The notes under the pieces were generated by a model. It ran no database searches. It was given only the letters and a program-made list of their open reading frames with translations, and was not told the DNA's origin. A stretch of 58,112 bases of DNA from an uncultured Bacteroidales bacterium (lineage in GTDB: Bacteria > Bacteroidota > Bacteroidia > Bacteroidales > UBA3663). Both the position numbers and the translations under genes were made by a program. Location: positions 1 through 58,112 of the forward strand of contig CAJOLH010000008.1 in the NCBI GenBank assembly GCA_905235375.1, written 5' to 3'. This document shows positions 18,414-27,191 of the stretch, piece by piece; position 1 is the stretch's first letter, and every line of letters begins with the position of its first letter.

Positions 18414-19145
18414 TCACTTGCTTTCCAAGATGTAGCCTTTGCCTCGGTCGGAAGAGATCTGCAGACCACCCTGCGCTTCGAGGATGGGCTTCATGCGCTT
18501 CACGAGGGTATAGAGGGTGTCGCTGGCATCGGGTTTGCGCGGCCAAAGGCAATCGCAGATCTCCTGCTTCGACAAGCTGTGACAAGGCGCATCGAAGAAG
18601 AGCCTGAGCAACTGCTCCTGCATGGGCGTGAGGTGGACGGGCTGGCGATATGCGTTGTAAAACGTGTTGCCCTCAAGGGTGAGTTGCCCGATGGTAACGG
18701 TGGAGACAGCCGGAGCGCTGCGGCGGAAATAGACTAGTGCAGCAAGCACCCACAGTGCGGAGAGGAGGAGCAGCAGCGATGACCATCGCTGATCGGACAG
18801 CCGAAGGATGGTGAGCGGCGAGCAGGAGGCATAGCTCTGGAACTCGCATTGTTCGATGCCATTGGTCCAGTGCATCGGTCGGCTGCACAACGAGGCACGA
18901 CGATCACCTGTGGCATAATACACTATCGAATGGTCGCGCAACTCGGGCACCGTGAGGTAAGCGAGGTAGTTGCGGATGGTATCAGGCGAAATCTCCACAT
19001 TCATCTGACGGGCGAGAGTCAGCTCCAGCGCCTGATTCATATCGTTCAGCAGTTCTTCCCTTTTCTGTTGGTAGTTGCTCCAAGCAGAGTAGAAGCAGGG
19101 AGCCAACAGCAGGAAGAGGACCATCAAAGCATGATATCGTTTCAT
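18414..19145 (-). CDS. Membrane-tethered regulator with C-terminal OmpR-type winged helix
   Basis: Visible architecture of this 243-aa protein: membrane helix 1 (5-22), an extracytoplasmic segment (23-120) with four cysteines, membrane helix 2 (121-140, WSSLLLLLSALWVLAALVYF), then a cytoplasmic Trans_reg_C-like winged helix (151-243, HLTPMQEQLLRLFF, SKQEICDCLWPRKPDASDTL, YTLVKRMKPILEAQGG, GKGYILESK). It has no receiver or kinase domain, so a signal sensed outside would have to pass through the membrane directly to a DNA-bound domain. This mirrors ToxR/CadC logic, but with the HTH at the opposite end. Its leader contains copy B of the palindromic element. Target genes are unknown; the glycoside hydrolase block diverges from it. 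Confidence 0.75.
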   Translation of the reverse strand: MKRYHALMVLFLLLAPCFYSAWSNYQQKREELLNDMNQALELTLARQMNVEISPDTIRNYLAYLTVPELRDHSIVYYATGDRRASLCSRPMHWTNGIEQCEFQSYASCSPLTILRLSDQRWSSLLLLLSALWVLAALVYFRRSAPAVSTVTIGQLTLEGNTFYNAYRQPVHLTPMQEQLLRLFFDAPCHSLSKQEICDCLWPRKPDASDTLYTLVKRMKPILEAQGGLQISSDRGKGYILESK

Positions 19146-19185
19146 ATTTCAATAATGTGCACTTCTATATAACAACTTCTTTTGG

Positions 19186-19500
19186 GGTCGCTTCGCTCAA
19201 AATTCTCAAAAAATTGAATCTAAAATTATAAGAATCCCTTTTTGACAATTTTTATTATAATTTTGAGCGCAGCGACCACCCACTATCTGAACATCGAAAC
19301 GCGGAAATGACTACAAAAATATTTTCGGACTTTTTCGTCTTTTCGGGCATTTTTGGAATTAAACCACTCTTATTAGGATTCCGAAAAACCACGAAAACAT
19401 CGAAATCAACGAAAACTTTATTGTCTCAGTTTTTCGAGCTTTTAGATGTTATAATCCATTTTGGGTTTCAATCGGTAGAAAAGTTCGCTGCAAAATTACG
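19186..19500 (-). repeat. Palindromic leader element, copy B (one hairpin module)
   Basis: The palindrome at 19186-19277 (GGTCGCTTCGCTC ... GAGCGCAGCGACC) is followed by CACCCACTATC and GAACATCGAAA motifs, TTTTCGG-rich sequence and ATTCCGAAAAACCACGAAAA. The end, AAAGTTCGCTGCAAAATTAC at 19480-19499, is the same as in copy A. It fills most of the 484-bp gene-free stretch 19146-19629 and forms the leader of the tethered regulator. Confidence 0.75.
19491..19498 (-). promoter_or_regulatory. -7 element for the tethered regulator gene
   Basis: TAATTTTG on the minus strand, inside the conserved end of the leader element. The -33 position has no TTTG (GTGC instead), unlike copy A, so this promoter may be weak or activator-dependent. 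Confidence 0.35.
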
Positions 19501-19592
19501 AAAAAACTGGATATGTAGGCACTGTTTTTGGAAATATTAACGTAAAATAGGAATTTTCCACATTCGAATGGTGAGGTTTCATATTTTTTCCG

Positions 19593-19600
19593 TATATTTG
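19593..19600 (+). promoter_or_regulatory. -7 element for the GH78-type gene
   Basis: TATATTTG lies 29 bp before the start codon. No good -33 box is seen at 20 bp, which suggests a need for an activator. Confidence 0.5.
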
Positions 19601-19629
19601 CACACGAAAAACAAACCAAAAGATTACCT

Positions 19630-22227
19630 ATGAAATACAACTTAACACACCGTACTCTCTTTGCAGCCTTGATGACAACCGCGCTGATGGGCTGCGGGGA
19701 TAACCATGAAGCAGGAACATCAGGCACACGTACCGAGGCGCTCCCGTCCGCTTACTGGGAGCAGAGTATCTGGATATCGGCAGCCGATGCGCCCGTAGTC
19801 ACCAAAACAACGTCCGAAGGCGAATACTGTCCGGCAGCCGAAGGCGCCAGCTGGTTCTTGTCAAGCATCAAGAACGAACAGCGCGTGACCCGAGCCCGCT
19901 GGATGACCACCGGACTGGGCACCTACGTGCTCTTCGTGAACGGACAGCCCATCGGCGACGAATACCTCAAGCCAGGCTACACCCACTTTGCCAAGACACG
20001 CCGCTCGTTCACCTACGATGTCACCGACGCCTTCCGCACCAATGCAGGAGCCGAGAATGTGCTTGCTGCCGAGGTCACCCCAGGCTGGTGGGCCGACAAG
20101 ATCATCACCACTGGAGGCACCGAGGGTATGCTGGGTAAAAAGACAGCATTCCGTGCCGTGCTCGAACTGACTTACAACGACGGCACTACGCAATGCTTCG
20201 GCACCGACCTCGAACATTGGAAAGCGGGCATCGCCGGCCCCGTACAGCAGGCGAGCATCTATGACGGCGAACGCTATGACGCACGTCTGAAGCCTGGCTA
20301 CGAGACACCCGAACGGCTCGCCGCTCCCGAACAGAACACCGAATTCATCGGACAGATTCTCCCCAGCGAGGGTGCAGAGATCTACCTGCGTCACGACCTG
20401 TCGCTGCAACCCGTGAAGTGCTATGCATGGAGCAGCGTGAGCGGCAAGAGCGACGAGGCACACGGCAAAGTGGACGGAGTACGCGACTTCTCCCCAGGTC
20501 AGCCCTTTGTCCTGAAGGGCGGCGAACAGCTTGTGGTGGATTTCGGACAGAACTGTGCCGCCATCCCCTCGTTCACGTTCAGTGCCCCAGCAGGCACGGT
20601 GCTGACGTGCCTCCCAGGCGAACTACTCAACGATGGCAACGGAGCCATGAGCCGTGGCATGGATGGTCCTGAGGGCAGTGTGCATCGCCTGAACCTCCGT
20701 ACAACCGAAGGCATCCGCCTGGTCTATACCTTCAGCGGCAACAAGGTGGAGCACTACACACCCAGCCACACCTTCTTCGGCTACCGCTACCTCGCCATTT
20801 CAGCCACCGAGGATGTAACGTTCCAGGACATACAGTCCATTCCCGTCTCATCCATCACAGCCGAAATCGAGACAGGTACCCTCACCACGGGCAACGAGGA
20901 CGTGAACCGCCTCATCCAGAACACGCTATGGGGAATGCGCTCCAACTACCTTTCGGTGCCCACCGACTGCCCACAGCGTAACGAACGCTTGGGCTGGACT
21001 GCCGACACGCAGGTATTCTCGGAGACGGGCACCTTCTTTGCCAACACCTATCCCTTTATGCTCAAGTGGATGGGCGATATGCGTGACACACAATCGCCAA
21101 AGGGCGGATTCCCAGGCGTTGCACCCTGGGGGCAGTATGGCAGCGACGAACAAAACATGATGCGCGTAGGCTGGGCCGATGCGGGCATCATCGTACCTTG
21201 GACACTCTGGAAGCAGATGGGTGACACACGTATCATCGACGAGAACTGGGAGGCGATGTTGCGCTATATCACGCATGTGGCCGACACGCGCTACGACCAT
21301 CAGACTCTCAGCGCTGAAAACAGCAACTACCAGTGGGCCGACTGGCTGAGCTACGAGCCATTGGAGAGCTGCGGCGGCGGTGCTTTTGGCCCCAATGGTC
21401 CACTGCCCGAAGCCATTGCCTACTGGAACTACCTGAGTGCCTCCTATTGGATCATCGATGCCGGGATGATGCGCGACATGGCTGCTGCCTCGGGCCGCGA
21501 CGCCACCCCATTCGACGAGATAGTGACCGACGCCAAGGCATACGTGAAAGGCAAATTCCTCAAGGCCGACGGCACATTTGTCACCCCCATCTTCAACACC
21601 ATGCAGACTCCTGCCCTCTTTGCACTGCGCAACGGACTGGTCGAAGGCAAAGCTCGCGAGCAGATGATAGCCCGCCTGCGTCAGAACTTTGCTGACCACG
21701 GCGACTGCCTGCAGACCGGATTCCTCGGCACGAGCATCCTCATGCCCACGCTCACAGCATGCGGACTTTCGGACGTGGCCTATACGCTGCTCCTGCAGCA
21801 CAAGAATCCCAGCTGGCTCTATTCGGTCGATAACGGAGCGACCACCATCTGGGAACGCTGGAACAGCTACATGATCGAGAAGGGCATGGGTCCGCGCGGC
21901 ATGAACAGTTTCAATCACTATGCATACGGTTGCGTCTGCCAATGGCTTTGGGAAAATGCAGCAGGCATCGCTGCCGATGTCAAGCAGCCGGGCTTCAAGC
22001 ACATCATCATGGCTCCCCAACCCGACTGTCGTCTCGGCTCCATCAAGGCCAGCTATCGTTCGGCCGCAGGTCTCATCGAAAGCGAATGGCACTACGAAGG
22101 CGATGTGTGGGTTTGGACGTTCAGCATCCCCGAAGGTGCCAGTGCTGCGGTTACAGTGCCGGGAGAAAGCGAGACAAAGGAATACCAACCGGGAACTTAC
22201 AAGATATGTCTGGGGATTACACGATAA
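19630..22227 (+). CDS. GH78-type alpha-L-rhamnosidase, lipoprotein
   Basis: This 865-aa lipoprotein has lipobox LMGC (Cys22). The N-terminal lectin-like domain carries the Bac_rhamnosid_N pattern (VLFVNGQPIGDEYLKPGYTH, TYDVTDAFR, TPGWWADKI). A beta domain (about 240-390) has GQILPSEG and VVDFGQN. The (alpha/alpha)6 barrel contains the family active-site motif DCPQRNERLGWTAD (446-459), VGWADAGIIVPWTLWKQMGD, TGFLGTSILMP and TIWERWNSY. The C-terminal beta domain begins near PGFKHIIMAPQP. Family role: release of terminal alpha-L-rhamnose, here probably at the outer membrane or in the periplasm. The motif reads QRNER with GWTAD rather than the more common QRDER with GWTGD, but the acidic residues are kept. 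It is followed by a GH3 gene after a 207-bp gap. Confidence 0.88.
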   Translation: MKYNLTHRTLFAALMTTALMGCGDNHEAGTSGTRTEALPSAYWEQSIWISAADAPVVTKTTSEGEYCPAAEGASWFLSSIKNEQRVTRARWMTTGLGTYVLFVNGQPIGDEYLKPGYTHFAKTRRSFTYDVTDAFRTNAGAENVLAAEVTPGWWADKIITTGGTEGMLGKKTAFRAVLELTYNDGTTQCFGTDLEHWKAGIAGPVQQASIYDGERYDARLKPGYETPERLAAPEQNTEFIGQILPSEGAEIYLRHDLSLQPVKCYAWSSVSGKSDEAHGKVDGVRDFSPGQPFVLKGGEQLVVDFGQNCAAIPSFTFSAPAGTVLTCLPGELLNDGNGAMSRGMDGPEGSVHRLNLRTTEGIRLVYTFSGNKVEHYTPSHTFFGYRYLAISATEDVTFQDIQSIPVSSITAEIETGTLTTGNEDVNRLIQNTLWGMRSNYLSVPTDCPQRNERLGWTADTQVFSETGTFFANTYPFMLKWMGDMRDTQSPKGGFPGVAPWGQYGSDEQNMMRVGWADAGIIVPWTLWKQMGDTRIIDENWEAMLRYITHVADTRYDHQTLSAENSNYQWADWLSYEPLESCGGGAFGPNGPLPEAIAYWNYLSASYWIIDAGMMRDMAAASGRDATPFDEIVTDAKAYVKGKFLKADGTFVTPIFNTMQTPALFALRNGLVEGKAREQMIARLRQNFADHGDCLQTGFLGTSILMPTLTACGLSDVAYTLLLQHKNPSWLYSVDNGATTIWERWNSYMIEKGMGPRGMNSFNHYAYGCVCQWLWENAAGIAADVKQPGFKHIIMAPQPDCRLGSIKASYRSAAGLIESEWHYEGDVWVWTFSIPEGASAAVTVPGESETKEYQPGTYKICLGITR

Positions 22228-22315
22228 GGATGTAGCGACTCTAAATATCTTTTCTCTACAGACTTTGGGGACTTTAAGGACTTTTGCTTGCGCACGTCAA
22301 TGACTGTGAATTGGA

Positions 22316-22334
22316 AATTTTGAGCGTAGCGACA
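22316..22334. repeat. Relic of the palindromic element's right arm
   Basis: AATTTTGAGCGTAGCGACAC repeats the outer arm of copies A and B, but no matching left arm or spacer is nearby. It lies in the GH78-GH3 gap. Confidence 0.5.
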
Positions 22335-22434
22335 CCAAAAGAAAGAGCAGCAGCTCTCTGCGGGCTAAGGTCTGTGATTGAAATAATTCTCGCACGTTAT
22401 AATAATAGGTATAGTTAATTCTGAATAATAACTT

Positions 22435-24894
22435 ATGAACACAAAGAGCTTCCTTGCCACTGCAGGCATCGTCCTTTTGATGACCGCCTGCACCCAACAG
22501 CCCGTCGAAGAACCACACGACGGCTACACCCTGATTCGTCAGGATGGCCCCACCCTGGGCTATTCCCCCACATCGGGCATCCAGATACTGAAGGACGGCA
22601 ACCATGCCTTCAAAGATCTGAACCGCAATGGGGAGATAGACAAATATGAGGATTGGCGTCTCAGCCTCGAAGAACGCATTGCAGACCTGGCATCGCATCT
22701 CACACGCGAAGAGATTGCCGGCCTGATGCTCTACAGCAGCCACCAGGCCATCCCCTCGATAGGCATCTATGGAGGCGGCACCTACAACGGCAAACCCTAC
22801 CCCGAAAGCGGAGCCCTGCCTTGGGAACTCACCGATGAACAGAAGCGCTTCCTCACCGACGACAACCTGCGTCATCTGCTCATCACCATCGTCGAGAGTC
22901 CAGAAGTAGCCGTCCGTTGGAACAACGCGGCACAATCGTTTGTGGAAGGTCTTGGCCACGGCATCCCGGTCAACAACTCCAGCGACCCGCGTCATTCAGT
23001 GAGCAATGACTCGGAATTCAATGCCGGTGCAGGCAGCACAATCTCCGGTTGGCCCAACGAGACGGGCATGGGTGCCACCTTTGACCCCGAACTGATGCGC
23101 GAATTCGGACGTATCGCCTCCATCGAATACCGTGCCCTGGGCTTTGCCACCGCCCTTTCGCCACAGATAGACTGTGGGACAGACCCTCGCTGGTTCCGCT
23201 TCTGCGGCACATACAGCGAAGACCCGCAGCTCGTTGCAGACATGGCCGAAGCCTACTGCGATGGGTTCCAGACCTCGGAAGGCGATGCCCGCCTGTATGG
23301 AGCTTGGGGCTATCAGAGTATCAATGCCATGGCCAAGCACTGGCCTGGAGGCGGTCCCTGCGAGGCAGGTCGTGATGCGCACTATGGTCGTGGGGAGTTT
23401 GCAGTCTATCCCGGTGGAAACTTCGTGCAACAGAAGCGTCCCTTCCTGGAAGGTGCCTTCAAACTTTCGAACACAGGCAAGGCTGCTGCCGTCATGCCGT
23501 ATTACACCATCAGCTACGGCCAAAGCAACGAGGTGGTGGCCAACAACTTCAATGCCGACATCATCGGAAGGCAGCTGCGCGAAGAGGCTGGCTTCGATGG
23601 TGTGGTATGCACCGACTGGAGTGTGACTGCCGACATTGTCCATCCAGGGGTACACAGCGGCAAGTCGTACGGCGTGGAGCATCTCACGGTGGCCGAACGT
23701 CATGCGAAGGCACTGATGGCAGGAGTGGATCAGTTCGGCGGCAACAACGACAAGCTGCCTGTGCTCGATGCTTTCGAGATAATGGCGCAAGAGATGGGTG
23801 AAGAGGCGATGATGCAGCGCATACGCAAGAGTGCCGAACGTCTGCTGCGCAATATCTTCCAGACGGGGCTCTTCGAAAATCCCTACCTTGACCCTGCCGA
23901 GTCGGCTCGTATCGTGGGCTGCCCGGAGTTCATGGCGAAAGGCTACGAGGCCCAGGTGAAGAGCATCGTGATGGTGAAGAACCACAATGCAGCCCTGCCG
24001 CTCAAGGGCGAAAGCGAGGGTAAGAAGGTGAAGGTCTATGTGCCTCAGCGCTTCTATCCCGCTCACAACAGTTTCTGGGGGTCGATAAGTCCAGCCGACA
24101 CCATCACTCCTGTCAATGAGCAGATGCTCACCAAGTTCTTCGAACCTGTGACTACACCTGACGAAGCAGAGGCCGCCATTGTCTTCATCGACTCGCCCAA
24201 CAGCGGCTTTGGCTACAACTTGGTAGAGGCCGCAAAGGACAAGGCTACCCTACGCAGCATCGCCGCACAAACGATGAAGATGCATGGACGTCCGATTCCT
24301 GATGATCCTCGCGAACTCGACAGCATGGCAGGCACCCTTGCCGGCATCAACAACTTCTTCATCCCCTCAGGGAGCAAAGTCAGCGCACCTGGCAATGGCT
24401 ATTATCCCATCAGCCTGCAGTATGGCGACTACGTAGCCACAACAGCCCGAGAAGTCAGCGTTGCCGGCGGTTCACCTTTTGAGAAAGGCACCAACCGCAG
24501 CTATCGTGGCAAGGGCGTCCGCACGTTCAACGCTCCTGACCTCAAACTCGTGCAGGATACACGTCGTGCAATGGGCGACAAGAAGGTCATCGTGGTGCTC
24601 AACAGCATCAATCCCACCATCCCCGCAGAATTTGAGCCATTGGCAGACGCTATTCTTGTCACCTTCGACATCCAGAGGCAGGCTATCCTCGAAGTGATCT
24701 GCGGCAACTATGAACCCAGCGGACTCCTCCCCTTCCAGATGCCTGCCGACATGGAGACTGTCGAGGCACAGGCCGAGGACACGCCCCGCGATATGCGTTG
24801 CTACAAAGATACTGACGATAACACCTACGACTTCGCCTTCGGCATGAACTGGAATGGTGTGATCGATGACGAAAGAGTGAAGAGGTACAAGTAA
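22435..24894 (+). CDS. GH3-family glycoside hydrolase, lipoprotein
   Basis: This 819-aa lipoprotein has lipobox LMTAC (Cys19). The N-terminal GH3 barrel holds SNDSEFNAGAG, TALSPQIDCGTDPRWFRFCG, AKHWPGGGPCEAGRDAHYGR (the KHxxGGG substrate-binding pattern) and the nucleophile Asp394 in GFDGVVCTDW. The C-terminal alpha/beta sandwich starts near IVMVKNHNAALPLKG. The SEGDARLYGAWGYQSINAMA region and the insert near 560-650 are typical of Bacteroidetes GH3 beta-glucosidase-like proteins. Members remove terminal beta-D-glucose, beta-D-xylose or alpha-L-arabinose; the sequence alone does not decide which. It is probably co-expressed with the rhamnosidase. A long inverted repeat and then a terminator follow the stop codon. 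Confidence 0.9.
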   Translation: MNTKSFLATAGIVLLMTACTQQPVEEPHDGYTLIRQDGPTLGYSPTSGIQILKDGNHAFKDLNRNGEIDKYEDWRLSLEERIADLASHLTREEIAGLMLYSSHQAIPSIGIYGGGTYNGKPYPESGALPWELTDEQKRFLTDDNLRHLLITIVESPEVAVRWNNAAQSFVEGLGHGIPVNNSSDPRHSVSNDSEFNAGAGSTISGWPNETGMGATFDPELMREFGRIASIEYRALGFATALSPQIDCGTDPRWFRFCGTYSEDPQLVADMAEAYCDGFQTSEGDARLYGAWGYQSINAMAKHWPGGGPCEAGRDAHYGRGEFAVYPGGNFVQQKRPFLEGAFKLSNTGKAAAVMPYYTISYGQSNEVVANNFNADIIGRQLREEAGFDGVVCTDWSVTADIVHPGVHSGKSYGVEHLTVAERHAKALMAGVDQFGGNNDKLPVLDAFEIMAQEMGEEAMMQRIRKSAERLLRNIFQTGLFENPYLDPAESARIVGCPEFMAKGYEAQVKSIVMVKNHNAALPLKGESEGKKVKVYVPQRFYPAHNSFWGSISPADTITPVNEQMLTKFFEPVTTPDEAEAAIVFIDSPNSGFGYNLVEAAKDKATLRSIAAQTMKMHGRPIPDDPRELDSMAGTLAGINNFFIPSGSKVSAPGNGYYPISLQYGDYVATTAREVSVAGGSPFEKGTNRSYRGKGVRTFNAPDLKLVQDTRRAMGDKKVIVVLNSINPTIPAEFEPLADAILVTFDIQRQAILEVICGNYEPSGLLPFQMPADMETVEAQAEDTPRDMRCYKDTDDNTYDFAFGMNWNGVIDDERVKRYK

Positions 24895-24896
24895 TA

Positions 24897-25036
24897 TTAA
24901 GGGATTATAAGGGATATTGGGGATATTAAGGGATTTTTGGGGACGTTACCTTCGCCTTGTTGAGAATGAGGACCCAAGAAACAAACGTCCCTTAGCTTCC
25001 CTTAATATCCCTTATAATCCCTTAATATCCCTAAGT
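24897..25036. repeat. Modular intergenic repeat, locus 1 (10-bp satellites in inverted orientation around a 52-bp core)
   Basis: Tandem AAGGGATATT-like units (24897-24939) are followed by a core from GGGACG (24940) to CGTCCC (24991), then by the same satellite in reverse orientation (AATATCCCTT units to 25035). The core is the reverse complement, with few differences, of that at 55002-55052. The arms could pair over about 40 bp. Confidence 0.75.
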
Positions 25037-25040
25037 AAAC

Positions 25041-25076
25041 AAAAAGATGCGACCCCGAAAAGGATCGCATCTTTTT
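25041..25076. terminator. Bidirectional terminator after the GH3 gene
   Basis: AAAGATGCGA pairs with TCGCATCTTT around a short loop, with an A-tract on one side and a T-tract on the other. It stands between convergent genes. Confidence 0.85.
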
Positions 25077-25099
25077 CATTTCCTCGCACACGAAGACAT

Positions 25100-25432
25100 T
25101 CAACTGGGGATGATGGCATCGACTTCGCGTTGCATGGCCTCTGCACCCAGTTCCAGCGCTTCGCGGCCTTTCTGTGTAATCCGATAGGTTTCCTCTTTGC
25201 GTATCAGGAGACCGGCGCGCTGGTAATGGTAGGCCATGTTGCGGGTGATAAGCTGCCAGCGGATGGTACTGCCCATGTGCTCCGACTCCCAATAAGTGAA
25301 GTTGACGTGCCGTCGCATGTGCTCAAAGATCTCTGGTCGTGTACAGTCGCGATTCTCTTCCTCCAAAAACTTTACAAGCGCATACATACATTTAACGGCA
25401 CAAAGATAGGATTTTGAAACTCTTCTTGCCAT
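25100..25432 (-). CDS. Small winged-helix protein (Mrr_N-like)
   Basis: Translated from ATG 25432 this is 110 aa; an upstream start at 25459 is excluded because it falls in the promoter's -7 box. The body reads as one winged helix: YALVKFLEEENRDCTRPEIF, then STIRWQLITRNMAYHYQRAG and the wing LLIRKEETYRITQKGREALE. This resembles the Mrr N-terminal DNA-binding domain and related PadR-like folds, but there is no nuclease domain. The basic start (MARRVSK) suits DNA binding. It sits inside the degradative gene block but on the opposite strand, with its own promoter back to back with that of the Sde182-like gene. It could be a local repressor, which is inference. Confidence 0.6.
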   Translation of the reverse strand: MARRVSKSYLCAVKCMYALVKFLEEENRDCTRPEIFEHMRRHVNFTYWESEHMGSTIRWQLITRNMAYHYQRAGLLIRKEETYRITQKGREALELGAEAMQREVDAIIPS

Positions 25433-25456
25433 AGTTATTTTAGGTTTGGTTTGGTG

Positions 25457-25488
25457 CAAATATACGAATAATGTTTCAATTATGCAAG
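25457..25488 (-). promoter_or_regulatory. Promoter of the small winged-helix gene
   Basis: On the minus strand CTTG (25485-25488), 20 bp, then TATATTTG (25457-25464). Transcription would start ~18 nt before ATG 25432. Confidence 0.6.
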
Positions 25489-25580
25489 AACTTCTGCGTA
25501 TTTTTAAAGTTTATTTTGATTTTCATACAAAAAAATACGCTTGTTTCTTCCGTTTTGACAAAAAAATCGCTCTATATTAC

Positions 25581-25609
25581 TTGCTTTACAAAAATTATTA
25601 TTATCTTTG
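25581..25609 (+). promoter_or_regulatory. Promoter of the Sde182-like/esterase pair
   Basis: TTG at 25581-25583 and TATCTTTG at 25602-25609, 18 bp apart. The start codon is at 25647. Confidence 0.55.
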
Positions 25610-25646
25610 CGACATAAAAACATATCAATTACACATTATATTTATT

Positions 25647-27143
25647 ATGAAGACACAATCCAACATCTTCTTCATAGCACTGCTCCTGGCAGGGGCATTC
25701 ACTGCTTCCTGTTCACGTCAGGCTCCCGAGCCTTTGCCTTATCCCAATGATGGCGTACTGACTCCCCACCAGCAGGAGGCCGTAGGTCGTATGCCCCGTG
25801 TGGTCGTGATGACCGATGCCGAGACCGACGACCGCTGCTCGATGGTTCACTTCCTGCTGTATTCGAACGACATGGAAGTGGCTGCCATCATCCAAAGCAA
25901 TTCGTGCTACCAGCGCCACGGATGGAGCAGCGAGCCCTGGCTGGCCGAACAACTCGATGCCTACGAGAAGGTTTATCCGAACCTCAAGGTACACGACCCC
26001 AACTATCCCACTCCCGACTATCTGCGCAGCGTGGTATATATCGGTGACGAGAATCCCGAACATGTGCAACTCGATGGGCATGTCACACGCTACCTGCTTC
26101 CAGGTGCCGAGCCCGTCATCGACCCCACCGATTGGCCCGACACGCCAGGCTCCGACCGCATCGTGGAACTTCTCACCGACGACGATCCGCGCCCCGTCTA
26201 TCTGCAGGCATGGGGTGGAATGAACACAGCAGCCAAGGCCCTCCAGAAAATCAAGACGCAATACCCCGATAAGTACGAAGCAGCCTGTCGCAAGGCCGTG
26301 CTCTACTGCATCTGGTACCAGGATGCAGGTGGAAGCTACATCGAGCGCCATCATCCTGGCGTAACCATCCTGCTCAGCCATCACTTCTCAGGTTCGTGGG
26401 ACTATGGCACAATGACTTCGTCGGACAACATTGTCCGCGACTATATGCACAACGGCAAGAATCCGCTCGGAGCGTGCTACACCCAGCCCCTCATCAGCGA
26501 GGGCGATTCCCCTTCGTTCCTCTACAGCATCAACAATGGGCTGCGCAGTTACGAGGATCCCACCTATGGAGGTTGGGGTGGCCGTTTCTACAAGGTCGAT
26601 GGCTACGAGAACGTCTATCGCGACACAGGTTTCGGCGAACTGCGTGAATGGCTCGAAAACTGCATGCACGACTTCGAGACACGCCTCACCTGGTGCTATA
26701 CCCCACGGCGTGAGGATGCCAATCATGCTCCTGAGGTCGCTGTCGAAGGTCCGTTGGACCGCACCGTGCATAGTGGCGACACCATCCACCTGCGTGCCAA
26801 GGTAGTCGATAACGACCCCATCAACATCGATGAAATGTGGAAACTCTATGGCGACATGTGGGAACAGCACGGCATAAAGAAGTCCGAGGTGAAACGGCTT
26901 GCAGCCGAAGATCCTGCCACTGCAGCAGCTCGCTATGGCGGCACAACCAGCAACTGGTACATGTACCGTGGAGGCACCTATCAGGGCATCATCGACCTGC
27001 TCTTCCAACCCGATGGAAGCCTGAAGGTCGTGGCTCCAAAAGTCAGACGTCGCGAAACATTCCACATCGTGCTCGAAGCCTCCGACAAGGCCGTGCCTCG
27101 TCTCAACACCTACCGACGATTCATCATTACTGTCGAACCATAA
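25647..27143 (+). CDS. Sde182/DUF1593-type nucleoside-hydrolase-like lipoprotein
   Basis: The start is ATG 25647, which gives a lipoprotein signal (lipobox TASC, Cys22) and 498 aa; upstream in-frame sequence is AT-rich promoter DNA. The nucleoside-hydrolase-like domain begins RVVVMTDAETDDRCSMVHFL, where the Asp cluster (TDAETDD) matches the metal-binding motif of that fold. It continues with YIGDENPEHV and LQAWGGMNTAAKAL. The C-terminal domain (about 365-498) is a beta domain typical of the family (HSGDTIHLRAKVVDNDPINI). The family includes a protein annotated as cellulose-binding (Sde182), but the activity is not established. It is followed 48 bp later by an esterase on the same strand. Confidence 0.85.
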   Translation: MKTQSNIFFIALLLAGAFTASCSRQAPEPLPYPNDGVLTPHQQEAVGRMPRVVVMTDAETDDRCSMVHFLLYSNDMEVAAIIQSNSCYQRHGWSSEPWLAEQLDAYEKVYPNLKVHDPNYPTPDYLRSVVYIGDENPEHVQLDGHVTRYLLPGAEPVIDPTDWPDTPGSDRIVELLTDDDPRPVYLQAWGGMNTAAKALQKIKTQYPDKYEAACRKAVLYCIWYQDAGGSYIERHHPGVTILLSHHFSGSWDYGTMTSSDNIVRDYMHNGKNPLGACYTQPLISEGDSPSFLYSINNGLRSYEDPTYGGWGGRFYKVDGYENVYRDTGFGELREWLENCMHDFETRLTWCYTPRREDANHAPEVAVEGPLDRTVHSGDTIHLRAKVVDNDPINIDEMWKLYGDMWEQHGIKKSEVKRLAAEDPATAAARYGGTTSNWYMYRGGTYQGIIDLLFQPDGSLKVVAPKVRRRETFHIVLEASDKAVPRLNTYRRFIITVEP

Positions 27144-27191
27144 TAGAGAAGTAGCATTTATCAAACCCAATCAAACCTAATATCGAAGAAA

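Noticed and set aside
24895..25036. Insertion sequence at the satellite/core repeat
   Set aside because: It has no transposase and no target duplication is visible; it is 140 bp of short repeats.
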